Below, in pieces: positions 8,984-17,781 of a stretch of DNA of 64,000 nt. The stretch spans positions 2,046,001 to 2,110,000 of the forward strand of contig CBDCSD010000001.1 of NCBI GenBank assembly GCA_965221345.1, in the 5' to 3' direction. The translations under genes and the position numbers were made by a program. Every line of letters starts with the position of its first letter. Positions within the stretch are counted from its first letter, which is position 1. The notes below the pieces were generated by a model. That model was not told the origin of the DNA. It saw only the letters and a program-made list of their open reading frames with translations, and searched no databases. Origin of the DNA: Bin5 sp965221345 (GTDB taxonomy: Bacteria > Chloroflexota > Anaerolineae > Caldilineales > Caldilineaceae).

Positions 8984-10090
8984 GTGGCACTGGTCCACGA
9001 TTGGCTCAATCAGATGGGCGGCGCCGAAAACGTGCTGGAAGAGTTCGTTGCGCTCTTCCCGGGCGCGCCGATTTTTACCAGTATGTACGGGCCGGACAAG
9101 ATGCCCGATTCCTACCGGAACTGGCCCATCCATACCACCTTTATGCAGCGTCTTCCACGGGTGATGGACTTCCACCGGGCCTATTTGCCGCTCTATCCAG
9201 CCGCGTTCCAGACAACCGACCTGAGTGGGTTCGACCTGATCTTGAGCAACAAGAGCGGATTCTGCCACGGGATCCGGTCACGTAAGGGCAATCAAAAGGC
9301 CTTGCACATCTGTTACTGCCTGACACCTACCCGATTCCTGTGGCTCTACGAACAGTACCGGCAGCGAGAACGGATCGGTAGTCTGATGGACCTAGGGCTG
9401 AAGCCGCTGTTGGCAATGCTGCGGCGTTGGGACTACGCCGCAGCCCAGAGGGTCGATCACTTCATCGCCATCAGCAGCACTGTGCAGGAGCGCATCCGCA
9501 CAATTTACGGGCGCGAAAGCGTCGTCATCCATCCGCCGGTCAATACCCTGCGATTCACGCCCGACCCGTCGGTACCGGTGGGCGACTACTATCTAATCGT
9601 CAGCCGCCTCATCCCGTACAAGCGCATCGACCTGGCCGTGAAGGCATTCCAGGCGTTGCCGCACGAAAGGCTGATCGTCGTCGGCAGCGGACGCGCCCGT
9701 CAGTCGCTCGAGGCGCTCGCCGGACCGAACGTCACCTTCCTCGGCTGGCAGCCCGGTGACCGTCAGCTTGAGCTGATGCGAGGCTGCAAGGCATTCCTCT
9801 TTCCCGGTCTGGAGGATTTCGGCATCGCCCCGGTCGAGGCGATGAGCGCCGGCCGCCCGGTGATCGCCTTTCGGGCAGGCGGCGCCCTTGATACGGTCGT
9901 CCCGGGCAAGACAGGAGAGTTCTTTGATACACAGACGCCGGAATCACTGCTACAGGCTGTCCACCAGTTCGATCCTTTTGCATACGACCGTGCTGACTGC
10001 CGGGCCCAGGCCGAACGATTCAGCCAGGAGGAGTTTCGCCGGCGAGTCCTCGACAGTTTAGAAGAGTTAGTCAGCCCAGGAATTGCGTGA
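8984..10090 (+). CDS. GT4 family glycosyltransferase
   Basis: This is a GT-B fold glycosyltransferase that would transfer a sugar from a nucleotide-sugar donor, probably to a cell-surface or polysaccharide acceptor. The N-terminal domain opens with ALVHDWLNQMGGAENVLEEF, with the glycine-rich acceptor loop. The donor domain has LIVSRLIPYKRIDLAVKAF, and the E-x7-E motif region GLEDFGIAPVEAMSAGRPV. The start is uncertain: I give the GTG at 8984 with GGAGGAG ten bases upstream, since homologues begin here; TTG 8891 and GTG 8897 are in frame and would add about 30 residues. Its stop codon overlaps a GTG of the HD gene. Confidence 0.88.
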   Translation: MALVHDWLNQMGGAENVLEEFVALFPGAPIFTSMYGPDKMPDSYRNWPIHTTFMQRLPRVMDFHRAYLPLYPAAFQTTDLSGFDLILSNKSGFCHGIRSRKGNQKALHICYCLTPTRFLWLYEQYRQRERIGSLMDLGLKPLLAMLRRWDYAAAQRVDHFIAISSTVQERIRTIYGRESVVIHPPVNTLRFTPDPSVPVGDYYLIVSRLIPYKRIDLAVKAFQALPHERLIVVGSGRARQSLEALAGPNVTFLGWQPGDRQLELMRGCKAFLFPGLEDFGIAPVEAMSAGRPVIAFRAGGALDTVVPGKTGEFFDTQTPESLLQAVHQFDPFAYDRADCRAQAERFSQEEFRRRVLDSLEELVSPGIA

Positions 10091-10125
10091 ATCTACCCAC
10101 ACAGCATAGGGCTGAGAAGGAAATC

Positions 10126-10800
10126 ATGTCCGCCACAAGAAATGGCGCACCCGGTCCGACGACAGAATCGGCTCTGCTGAACGAAACCGAAATCCGCCAG
10201 TTTTACACCGCCGGCGACGCGGCCCACGACTTCGACCACGTGCTGCGGGTAACGCAGATGGGGATACGCATCGCAAAGGCCGAAGCCGCGGATGTGGAAA
10301 TCGTGCGCGCAGCGGCCCTTCTCCATGATCTGCCCGTCGCCGGCAGCGGTCGCAGCAGCCACCACGTTGCCGCGGCTGATTACGCCGCCGACTACTTGCG
10401 CGCAGCCGGCATGGAAGCGCCGCGCATAGAGCAAGTCGTCCACTGCATCCAGGCCCACCGCTACCGTGACCGCTCCGTCCAACCGCAGACGCTGGAAGCG
10501 AAGTGTCTCTACGATGCCGACAAACTGGACAGCATTGGCGCTATTGGCGTGGCCAGGGCCTTCTCCCACGCCGGCAGCCACAACTGCAGACTCTGGAACC
10601 AGCCGGTTAATGAAGCGCCGCCGGATCATGCCCAACCGTCGGGCCCTGAATATACGCCTGTTCACGAGTACGTATACAAGCTGCGCCACATTCTGTCGAC
10701 GTTATACACCACAACCGCCCGCAAGATCGGCGCACAGCGACACGAATTCATGACCCGTTTCTACGAACAGCTGGACTCAGAAATTGGCGGGGGCGCCTGA
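10126..10800 (+). CDS. HD domain phosphohydrolase
   Basis: This is a single-domain HD-superfamily metal-dependent phosphohydrolase of 224 aa. It shows the metal-binding pattern: His38 in HDFDHVLRV, His67-Asp68 in ALLHDLP, and the late Asp in YDADKLDSIGAIG. The layout resembles the YpgQ/YedJ group of small HD proteins, whose tested members hydrolyse nucleotide pyrophosphates; the substrate here is unknown. I chose ATG 10126 with AAGGAA upstream. A GTG at 10087 overlapping the glycosyltransferase stop is an alternative. The C-terminal third (HEYVYKLRHILSTLYT) is helical. It does not obviously belong to the sugar genes downstream. Confidence 0.87.
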   Translation: MSATRNGAPGPTTESALLNETEIRQFYTAGDAAHDFDHVLRVTQMGIRIAKAEAADVEIVRAAALLHDLPVAGSGRSSHHVAAADYAADYLRAAGMEAPRIEQVVHCIQAHRYRDRSVQPQTLEAKCLYDADKLDSIGAIGVARAFSHAGSHNCRLWNQPVNEAPPDHAQPSGPEYTPVHEYVYKLRHILSTLYTTTARKIGAQRHEFMTRFYEQLDSEIGGGA

Positions 10801-10962
10801 TTTCGTATAGCCAAACAAAGGCTTGTCCAACTTACCGTCCTGCACACGTTCAGGAAAGCCAAACAACGGCAGTCATGGCGTCGACCGAAACTGTGCATTT
10901 CCACCAAATGTGATAGGCTATCCGCGTTGGCAGACCCGTCTCCACACTGCGAAGGTGAAGCG

Positions 10963-13716
10963 ATGACACCGCCACACGAATCCCTGACCGATTCCCCATT
11001 ACCCTTCCAAGAGGTAGCCCGCTTGCCACTTCCCGGCGACAATGTCGCCGTTGCCACGCGCATGCTGGCGGCGGGCACGCAAATTGAATTCAACGGAGAT
11101 GTCCTGACCTTGGACTACACAACCATGGAAGGGCACCGCTTCGCGGTGGCGCCGATCCCGCAAGGGGGACCTCTGCTCTCCTGGGAGCTACCGTTTGGTT
11201 TGGCGACGCGCGCGATTGTCCCTGGTGAATACATCAGCAACGCCGAGATGCTCGACGCCCTCAGCGTACGCGCCCTTGACTTTGACCTGCCGGAAGAGCC
11301 CAATTTCGCCGACCACGTTCAGTCCTACGATCTCGACACCGATAGTTTCCGGAGCGGCCAACAGATTCCCCGCTATGATGAGGACCGTTACTTTGAAGGG
11401 TATACGCGCGCCGGCGGCAGGGGTGTCGGTACTCGCAACATGGTCATTCTGCTTGGAACATCCTCCCGCACAGGTGGATTCGTCAGGCAATTGGAATCCC
11501 GTTTCGCAGGCGTTGCCGATGGATTCAGCAACATTGACGGAATCGTCGCCGTCGCCCACACCGAAGGCGGCCACGACAACCCCAACAACACCGATTCCGT
11601 ATTGCGTACGCTGGCCGGTTTCATCACTCACCCCAATGTCGGCGCGGTGCTGTGCGTGGACTACGGCCGGGAACCTGTAAATAACACACTGCTGCGCGAC
11701 TATTTGGCTGAAAATGGCTACCCACTGGACGCATTGCCCCACGCCTTCCTGACGCTCGAGGGCGGCTTTCAGGCCGGGTTAGGGCAGGCCGAAGCGATCG
11801 TGCAGAGCTGGCTGGCGGAGGTAAACGCAACGCCGCGCACCCCTCAGCCCCTCTCCGAACTGAAATTGGCGCTCCAATGCGGAGGCTCCGACGCCTTTTC
11901 CGGCATCTCCGGCAATCCTCTCGCTTCCTGGGTAGCCCGAGAACTGATTGGCTACGGCGGCGCGGCCAACCTGGCTGAGACTGACGAACTGATCGGCGCA
12001 GAGCCGTATATGATGCTGAAAGTGCGCGACGCACCTACCGCCGCAGAATTTCTCCAGACCATCGAACGCTTCCAGGAGCGGGTCGCCTGGCACGGCCATT
12101 CGGCGGCAGGCAATCCCTCTGGCGGCAACAAGTATCGCGGGCTGTACAACATCGTCCTCAAGTCAATCGGCGCGGCCATGAAGCGCCACCCCGACGTGCG
12201 CCTCGACCACGTAATCCCCTATAGCACGCCGATGAAGGTGCCCGGTTACTACTTCATGGACAGTCCCGGCAACGATCTGGAAAGTATCGCCGGGCAGGTG
12301 GCTTCCGGCTGTAACATGATCTATTTTGTTACCGGCAACGGTTCCATCACCAATTTTCCATTTGTCCCTACAATCAAGATCGTGACAACAACGCGCCGCT
12401 ATGAACTGCTCAGCGGTGACATGGATGTCAACGCCGGCCGTTATCTGGATGGTACGCCTATGGACGAACTCGGCGCCGAGACCCTCGACCTGACCGTGCA
12501 TGCCGCTTCCGGCGAGCGAACCGTCGGCGAAAAGGCGGGCCATGCCCAAGTTCAACTTTGGCGAGACTGGCGTCAGACCGGACCGGGCCGCGTCGAAGAG
12601 ATCAGTAGCCGGCCCAAGCCTGCCGGGCGGGCGTTGCCTCTACGCCGCCGCTCCGCGCCCCTACCCGACCTCGATTTCGCCTACCCTGCGTTCGCAACGG
12701 CCGCCGGCCCGGCAGCAGACCGCATCGGACTGATCCTCCCCACCAGTCTCTGCTCCGGCCAGATCGGCCAGATCGCGGCCGCCCGGCTTAACAGCAAATA
12801 CACTGGCGGTAAGGAAAGTGCGCCCTTGCTCAAAAGGTATGTGGCTCTTGCCCACACCGAAGGATGCGGCTTCTCCGGTGGACACACCGGCGACCTCTAT
12901 GTGCGCACCGTCTTGGGTTATTTGCGTCATCCCCAGGCCGCGGAAACGCTGCTGCTGGAACATGGCTGCGAGAAGACGCACAACGACTATTTCCGTCATG
13001 AGCTGGAAGCCAATGGATTGGATCTGGACCGATTCGGATGGGCCAGCATCCAACTGGACGGCGGGATCGACGCAGTGTTGGACAAAGTCGATGGCTGGTT
13101 CGCACAGCGTTTGGCCGCGGCGGACCCGCCCGAGCGGACGATGGCCGACATTTCTGCCGTGCGCATCGGGCTCCTCAGCGCCGGCGAGCCTCCCGCCTCA
13201 GTCTCCCGCCAGTTTGGACGGCTGGCGGCGGCCATAGTTGCCGGCGGCGGCACGGTTGTCTTGCCGGAAAACAGCCCCTTGCTTTCTGCGCGCGCATTCC
13301 TGGATGAGTCCATCGGTGACGGCCCGCACCTTCCCACTCTTGCCTACGGCCAGGCGCTGGCCGACGCCGCTGACCAGAGTGGTCTCCACGTGATGGAGAC
13401 GCCAACCGAACATTGGGCCGAGACTCTTACCGGCCTCGGAGGTGTTGGCGTTGAGGCGATTCTGGCATATGTTGGCAGCCACCCAATCGAGGGCCATCCA
13501 CTCGTGCCGGTGCTGCAGGTTGCGGCCGCCGAGAGCGCGGGGAAGCAGTTCGCCGCAGATATGGATGCAGTGCTCGAAGGCGACCCGGAATCCTGGCCCC
13601 AAATTCTGGCGGACCTGCTGGCGCAGACACTGGGAGGGCAGCTCCAGCCTAAGGCAATGCGGGCAGGAAACATCGACTTCCAATTCACCCGCGGCCTGCT
13701 GGGTGTGTCACTGTAG
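10963..13716 (+). CDS. UxaA-family (altronate dehydratase-like) protein with a second partial module
   Basis: UxaA-family enzymes dehydrate sugar acids such as altronate to 2-keto-3-deoxy acids. The first 110 residues look like the SAF domain. A full UxaA core follows: GYTRAGGRGVGTRN (146-159), QCGGSDAFSG (305-314) and VASGCNMIYFVTGNGS. The motif that is normally HxxGCG reads HTEGGH here (199-204), so its Cys is missing. After a Pro/Arg-rich linker near residue 555 comes a second copy of the N-terminal half, which does carry HTEGCG (631-636). At 917 aa it is nearly twice the usual length. The sulfatase and SIS gene downstream suggest a role in using sulfated or acidic sugars. Start ATG 10963 was preferred over TTG 10927. 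Confidence 0.82.
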   Translation: MTPPHESLTDSPLPFQEVARLPLPGDNVAVATRMLAAGTQIEFNGDVLTLDYTTMEGHRFAVAPIPQGGPLLSWELPFGLATRAIVPGEYISNAEMLDALSVRALDFDLPEEPNFADHVQSYDLDTDSFRSGQQIPRYDEDRYFEGYTRAGGRGVGTRNMVILLGTSSRTGGFVRQLESRFAGVADGFSNIDGIVAVAHTEGGHDNPNNTDSVLRTLAGFITHPNVGAVLCVDYGREPVNNTLLRDYLAENGYPLDALPHAFLTLEGGFQAGLGQAEAIVQSWLAEVNATPRTPQPLSELKLALQCGGSDAFSGISGNPLASWVARELIGYGGAANLAETDELIGAEPYMMLKVRDAPTAAEFLQTIERFQERVAWHGHSAAGNPSGGNKYRGLYNIVLKSIGAAMKRHPDVRLDHVIPYSTPMKVPGYYFMDSPGNDLESIAGQVASGCNMIYFVTGNGSITNFPFVPTIKIVTTTRRYELLSGDMDVNAGRYLDGTPMDELGAETLDLTVHAASGERTVGEKAGHAQVQLWRDWRQTGPGRVEEISSRPKPAGRALPLRRRSAPLPDLDFAYPAFATAAGPAADRIGLILPTSLCSGQIGQIAAARLNSKYTGGKESAPLLKRYVALAHTEGCGFSGGHTGDLYVRTVLGYLRHPQAAETLLLEHGCEKTHNDYFRHELEANGLDLDRFGWASIQLDGGIDAVLDKVDGWFAQRLAAADPPERTMADISAVRIGLLSAGEPPASVSRQFGRLAAAIVAGGGTVVLPENSPLLSARAFLDESIGDGPHLPTLAYGQALADAADQSGLHVMETPTEHWAETLTGLGGVGVEAILAYVGSHPIEGHPLVPVLQVAAAESAGKQFAADMDAVLEGDPESWPQILADLLAQTLGGQLQPKAMRAGNIDFQFTRGLLGVSL

Positions 13717-13743
13717 CCGAAAGCACCTGAGTGAGATTGACTA

Positions 13744-15111
13744 ATGCCCCAAAATCGCCCCAACATTGTCTATGTCTTCGCTGACCAGTGGCGGGTGCAG
13801 GACACCGGATTCGCCGGTAACCCTCAAGTAAAGACACCACATCTCGACAGCTTGGCCGCGCAAAGCGTCAGCTTCACCCATGCCGTGGCCGGCATTCCCG
13901 TCTGCTGCCCGGCGCGCGCCTGCCTGCTGACAGGTCAGCACGCGTTGACCCACGGCGTTTTCGTCAATGACGTGCATCTGGCGGACGACGCCGTCTCCAT
14001 GGCCAAACTCTTCAAATCGGTCGGATACGATACAGCCTACGTGGGCAAGTGGCATGTCGACGGCCGCGGCCGCAGCAACTACATTCCGCCCGAGAGCCGC
14101 CAGGGCTTCGACTACTGGAAGACGCTGGAATGCACGCATGACTACAACAACTCGCGATTCTATGCCGGCGACTCCGACCAGCCCCTGACCTGGGAAGGCT
14201 ACGACGCCATCGAGCAGACCAAAGACGTCCAGGCTTATTTGCGCGGTCGCAGTCGCGACGGCGACGGCAAGAGCGACACTCCCTTTCTCCTCGTCCTCTC
14301 CTGGGGCCCTCCCCATGCGCCCTATGAAACCGCGCCAGAAGCCTATCGACAGATGTACGACCCGAACTCTATCGAACTGCGCCCAAACGTGCCCCCTGAG
14401 ATGGCTGAGGAAGCCCGCAATTGGATCGCCGGCTACTACGCTCACTGCACAGCACTGGACGACTGCCTGGGCGCGCTGCTGCAAACTTTAGAAGACGAGG
14501 GCTTGGCGGAGAACACGATCTTTGTGTTTACATCGGATCACGGAGACATGCTCGGCTCGCAGGGGGAGGTCAAAAAGCAGCGCCCTTGGGAAGAATCAAT
14601 CCGGGTGCCTTTTCTGCTGCGCTGGCCGCAGCGTTTTGGCTGGCAGGGGCGAGAGGTCGATGCCCTGCTGGATACGCCTGACATCCTTCCCACCCTGCTC
14701 TCGCTAACTGATATACCCATTCCCGATACGGTGGAGGGCCGGGACTTTTCGGCCACCATCGAGGGCGGCGAGGATCCCTCCGGCGGCGCCGCGCTTATCT
14801 ACTGTCCCCATCCCTTCGGGCAATTTCTGCGCCCGGACGGCGGGCGCGAATACCGGGGCCTACGTACACGCAACCACACCTATGCGCGCGACCTGAACGG
14901 ACCTTGGCTTCTCTACGACAACGAGGCCGACCCTTACCAACTGGACAACCTTGTAAATCGCGCCTCGGTCAGTTCCATTCAGGCCGAACTGGAAGCGCAG
15001 CTGCAACGTAAGCTCTCCGATCGGGGAGACGAATTCCTGCCCGGTGAGACTTACATCGAGAGATGGAACTATCCGTTGGACAGGACCGGGACCGTACCTT
15101 TTTCCTCGTGA
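13744..15111 (+). CDS. Sulfatase (type I, formylglycine-dependent)
   Basis: This 455-aa protein is a type I sulfatase that hydrolyses sulfate esters. The formylglycine motif C-x-P-x-R is Cys54-Cys-Pro-Ala-Arg58 followed by ACLLTGQ, so it needs a formylglycine-generating enzyme encoded elsewhere. Metal-site parts are visible: VFADQW near residue 14, VGKWHVDG and FTSDHGDMLGSQGE. There is no signal peptide, so it is probably cytoplasmic and acts on small sulfated sugars after uptake. It lies 27 bases after the UxaA-like gene and 79 before the SIS gene. Substrate cannot be read from the sequence. Confidence 0.93.
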   Translation: MPQNRPNIVYVFADQWRVQDTGFAGNPQVKTPHLDSLAAQSVSFTHAVAGIPVCCPARACLLTGQHALTHGVFVNDVHLADDAVSMAKLFKSVGYDTAYVGKWHVDGRGRSNYIPPESRQGFDYWKTLECTHDYNNSRFYAGDSDQPLTWEGYDAIEQTKDVQAYLRGRSRDGDGKSDTPFLLVLSWGPPHAPYETAPEAYRQMYDPNSIELRPNVPPEMAEEARNWIAGYYAHCTALDDCLGALLQTLEDEGLAENTIFVFTSDHGDMLGSQGEVKKQRPWEESIRVPFLLRWPQRFGWQGREVDALLDTPDILPTLLSLTDIPIPDTVEGRDFSATIEGGEDPSGGAALIYCPHPFGQFLRPDGGREYRGLRTRNHTYARDLNGPWLLYDNEADPYQLDNLVNRASVSSIQAELEAQLQRKLSDRGDEFLPGETYIERWNYPLDRTGTVPFSS

Positions 15112-15190
15112 CAAACTCGGCGGCTGGCTTCCGGCAAAACAGGTTTCGCGCCTCCCGCCCTGAGCCAGACTGAGCAGCCTGAGACCCTCA

Positions 15191-15961
15191 ATGAATCCAG
15201 CATCTGACTACCTGAACGCAGCCCAAGCCATCCTGGAACGAATCATCGCCACGCAGACGCAGAACATTCAGCGCGCCGCAGACATCTGCGTCGACACTAT
15301 CGCAGCAGATGGCCTCGTGCATCTTTTTGGAACCGGCCACTCTCGCATGTTTATTGAGGAGATGTATCCCCGCCACGGCTCCTTTCCCGGCTTCCATCCC
15401 ATCGTTGAACTGTCACTGACTTTCCACAACCAGGTCGTCGGCGCCAATGGGCAACGCCAGGCGATGTTCATCGAGCATGTGGAAGGCTTTGCCCGGCAGA
15501 TCCTTCGCAACTTCGTGCTGCGGCCGCCGGACAGCTTCATGATCTTTTCCAACAGCGGCGTTAATGAGGTCGTAGTAGAAATGGCCCTGGAGGCAAAGGC
15601 GCTGGATTTGCCCGTGGTCGCGGTCCTCTCGGTCGACCACTGCTCCGCGTCTGCGCCAAAGCACAGTAACGGCAAGAGGCTTTTGGATATCGCCGACGTT
15701 ACCATCGACAACGGAACGCCTGCCGGAGATGCCCTGGTTACCGTCGAGGGTCTCGAAGATCCGGTCGGCCCAGGCTCGACAATCGGCGCGGCCGCGGTTG
15801 TGAATGCAGTCAAGTGCCTTGTGGCTGAAGGGTTGACCGCGCGCGGCAAGCCGCCTCTCGTCCTCTCCAGCAGCGTTTTCGCCGGTGACGCGTCCGCCGC
15901 CAAGTTTGACGCCTCCTACGACGATTACCGGCGGCGTGTTCGACGCGTATACGGCGACTGA
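15191..15961 (+). CDS. SIS domain protein (UPF0309-like sugar isomerase family)
   Basis: SIS domains bind phosphosugars. This 256-aa protein has one such domain with the phosphate loop in LVHLFGTGHSRMF and a second conserved loop in FMIFSNSGVNEVVVEMAL. The text resembles the UPF0309 group annotated as sugar isomerase-domain proteins. Members of this group often sit beside sugar uptake or phosphosugar genes, but their reactions are not established. It follows the sulfatase on the same strand, which supports a role in handling an amino sugar or phosphosugar freed by desulfation. The ATG at 15191 is immediately before the first helix. Confidence 0.85.
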   Translation: MNPASDYLNAAQAILERIIATQTQNIQRAADICVDTIAADGLVHLFGTGHSRMFIEEMYPRHGSFPGFHPIVELSLTFHNQVVGANGQRQAMFIEHVEGFARQILRNFVLRPPDSFMIFSNSGVNEVVVEMALEAKALDLPVVAVLSVDHCSASAPKHSNGKRLLDIADVTIDNGTPAGDALVTVEGLEDPVGPGSTIGAAAVVNAVKCLVAEGLTARGKPPLVLSSSVFAGDASAAKFDASYDDYRRRVRRVYGD

Positions 15962-16042
15962 TTGGCAAGGGAGGCCAAACCATGGCGTCCCTTGGACCGG
16001 CAACAACATTCCGTAGTCGAATCAAACCATCCTGATCTCAGA

Positions 16043-17080
16043 ATGCAACCCATTCCTCTGCGCACAACCGTAATCGGCAGCTACCCTTTCCCGGCCTGGC
16101 TCGAGTTTGCCAGCGCTCATCTTGATCAGTTCGGCAGCGACGACGTCGCCGAAATGGTCGATGACGCGGTGGTTGCCGCCGTCCACGACCAACTTGAAGC
16201 CGGGACCGATGTCATCACCGACGGTGAACAGACCCGGCTCGACTTTAACCTGTCCTTCTATGGTTACCTGGAAGGGATCCAGCCGGAGCCTGCCTCGCCG
16301 CGGCTTTGGGGGCCTCCCGCGCACGACCAGCGCGGCAAACACACCATTGTTGGAGAGCTCTGCGCGCCGGACAGGCTTGGCGCGGTGGAGGAGTTTCAGC
16401 GCCTGCAACGGCTCGCCCCGGACTCCGCGCAGGGGCCAACGCTGAAAGCAAGCGTGCCCGGGCCCTACACGCTCAGCGGCCGGCTGCTGCCCAATGATCG
16501 GTATCCTGACCGCTATGCAGTGACAGAGGCGCTCCTGCCCATTGTTCGCCGCGAACTGGAGGCCCTGGTTGCAGCCGGCTGCCGCGAGATCACGGTTGAT
16601 GAACCCTCTATGAGCTGCTATGCCTACCGCGAAGATCCCGTCCGCTTCGTCGATATCTTTAACCGCACGGTCGAGCCTGTCGTGGGCCGCTGTCGGCTCT
16701 CGACCCATCTCTGCTTCGGCAACTTCAAGGGCCATCCTGTCGGCTTCCGACGGTACGCGCCCATGTTCCCGGCCTTTCTGGAGCTGGCCGTGGACGAAAT
16801 TCACGTGGAGATGGCAAACCGTGAGTATTCCGAGTTGGAGGTAATCGGGCTGATCGCGGAGAAAAGGGATGTGGCAGTGGGCATCATCGACGTAAAGAGC
16901 TACTTCATCGAATCGCCGCAACACGTAGCAGCCACAGTCCGCCACTGCCTCGAATTCGCTCCCGCCGACCGCTTGGCCTTCGCGCCCGACTGTGGGCTCA
17001 GCCAGACCGCCCGCTGGGCCGCGAGGCAAAAGCTACGAAATATGGTGGATGGCGTACACATCGTACGTACTGAACTATAG
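16043..17080 (+). CDS. MetE C-terminal-domain-like methyltransferase
   Basis: This 345-aa protein matches only the catalytic C-terminal barrel of cobalamin-independent methionine synthase; the folate-binding N-terminal half of MetE is absent. It opens with RTTVIGSYPFPAW. The zinc ligands are apparent: His and Cys in STHLCFGNF, Glu in VEMANREY and Cys in FAPDCGLSQTARWAA. Short MetE-like proteins often take methyl groups from donors other than methyltetrahydrofolate triglutamate, so the donor is open. An in-frame start at 15962 would overlap the preceding gene's end, but homology begins at ATG 16043. It is last in the block before rplS. Confidence 0.87.
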   Translation: MQPIPLRTTVIGSYPFPAWLEFASAHLDQFGSDDVAEMVDDAVVAAVHDQLEAGTDVITDGEQTRLDFNLSFYGYLEGIQPEPASPRLWGPPAHDQRGKHTIVGELCAPDRLGAVEEFQRLQRLAPDSAQGPTLKASVPGPYTLSGRLLPNDRYPDRYAVTEALLPIVRRELEALVAAGCREITVDEPSMSCYAYREDPVRFVDIFNRTVEPVVGRCRLSTHLCFGNFKGHPVGFRRYAPMFPAFLELAVDEIHVEMANREYSELEVIGLIAEKRDVAVGIIDVKSYFIESPQHVAATVRHCLEFAPADRLAFAPDCGLSQTARWAARQKLRNMVDGVHIVRTEL

Positions 17081-17090
17081 TGTTGAAAAT

Positions 17091-17119
17091 TTGGTGTGCG
17101 CATGCCACTGTGGTACACT
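17091..17119 (+). promoter_or_regulatory. Candidate sigma70 promoter of rplS
   Basis: TTGGTG (17091-17096) and TACACT (17114-17119) are separated by exactly 17 bases, just after the MetE-like stop codon. Transcription would begin near 17126 and leave a leader of about 175 bases before the rplS ATG, which contains a strong inverted repeat. Confidence 0.5.
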
Positions 17120-17139
17120 TCGAGGCTGTGTGAATATTA

Positions 17140-17208
17140 GTTGCCTGGGTGGGAAATGACCCCCGTGGGCCAACCTTAAAGCTCTTCTCCGTCGGTGACC
17201 CCAGCAAC
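17140..17208 (+). promoter_or_regulatory. Structured 5' leader of rplS, possible autoregulatory element
   Basis: GTTGCCTGGG at 17140-17149 pairs with CCCAGCAAC at 17200-17208, with one bulged C, enclosing about 50 bases with smaller G/C-rich pairings. The position in an unusually long leader before a ribosomal protein gene suggests an autogenous control site of the L19 leader kind known in Firmicutes. No run of T follows, so it is not a normal terminator. Its function is inferred from position only. Confidence 0.35.
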
Positions 17209-17300
17209 TGAAGGGTTTGGGCAGGGAAAGCAAAATCGGCATGGGCATGGCCCAGGCCAAATCTTGCGAAGACACAGTTCAATACATAGGGCGGTGTAAG

Positions 17301-17663
17301 ATGACAAACGCATTGATGGCTTCCCTGCAACCGGAGATGCCAGCGGGCTTGGCGGATTTTGCCTCCGGTGATACGGTGCGTGTTCACCAGCGCATCACAG
17401 AAGGTCGCAACGAACGGATTCAGGTGTTTCAAGGGGTAGTGATCGCGATGCGCGGCGGCAGCCAGCCAGGCGCGACCTATACTGTGCGCCGCACCGGCTC
17501 ACATGGCGTCGGCGTAGAGCGCACTTTCCCACTCTTCAGCAAAAGCGTGGAGCAAGTCGAGGTACTGCGTAAGACCAAAGTCCGACGCGCGCAACTCTAC
17601 TTCTTGCGCGACCGGCAGGGCAAGTCCGCCCGCTTGAGGGAAAAACGCTTCATTAGCGTGTAA
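17301..17663 (+). CDS. rplS: 50S ribosomal protein L19
   Basis: L19 sits at the 30S-50S interface of the ribosome. The 120-aa protein contains the family core: FASGDTVRVHQRITEGRNER, IQVFQGVVIAMRGG, YTVRRTGSHGVGVERTFPL and the basic end VRRAQLYFLRDR. The frame extends upstream, but the ATG at 17301 starts the normal N-terminus and follows GGCGGTG. In many bacteria rplS follows rpsP-rimM-trmD; here it stands alone with its own promoter and terminator, between a MetE-like gene and a convergent sulfatase. The N-terminus is about ten residues longer than the minimal form. Confidence 0.97.
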   Translation: MTNALMASLQPEMPAGLADFASGDTVRVHQRITEGRNERIQVFQGVVIAMRGGSQPGATYTVRRTGSHGVGVERTFPLFSKSVEQVEVLRKTKVRRAQLYFLRDRQGKSARLREKRFISV

Positions 17664-17734
17664 GCTGTGATCGCCTCAGCATTTCTGAGGCCGACTCACT
17701 TCGAACCTCGCAGAGATTCATAACAGTCATAAAA

Positions 17735-17776
17735 AGGCGCCGACGCACATGAAGTGCGGACGGCGCCTCTTTCTTT
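17735..17776. terminator. Bidirectional rho-independent terminator between rplS and sulfatase
   Basis: AGGCGCCG (17735-17742) pairs with CGGCGCCT (17761-17768), and inside CGCAC (17744-17748) pairs with GTGCG (17754-17758). A T-rich tract follows on the plus strand and a run of five T on the minus strand. It lies between convergent genes and can stop both. Confidence 0.9.
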
Positions 17777-17781
17777 CCACG

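Noticed and set aside
10912..10922. Perfect palindrome GATAGGCTATC before the UxaA-like gene
   Set aside because: It is only 11 bases with a single copy; such a short palindrome is expected by chance and no second site is seen.
16022..17029. 335-codon minus-strand frame opposite the MetE-like gene
   Set aside because: Antisense shadow; the plus-strand protein carries all expected motifs.
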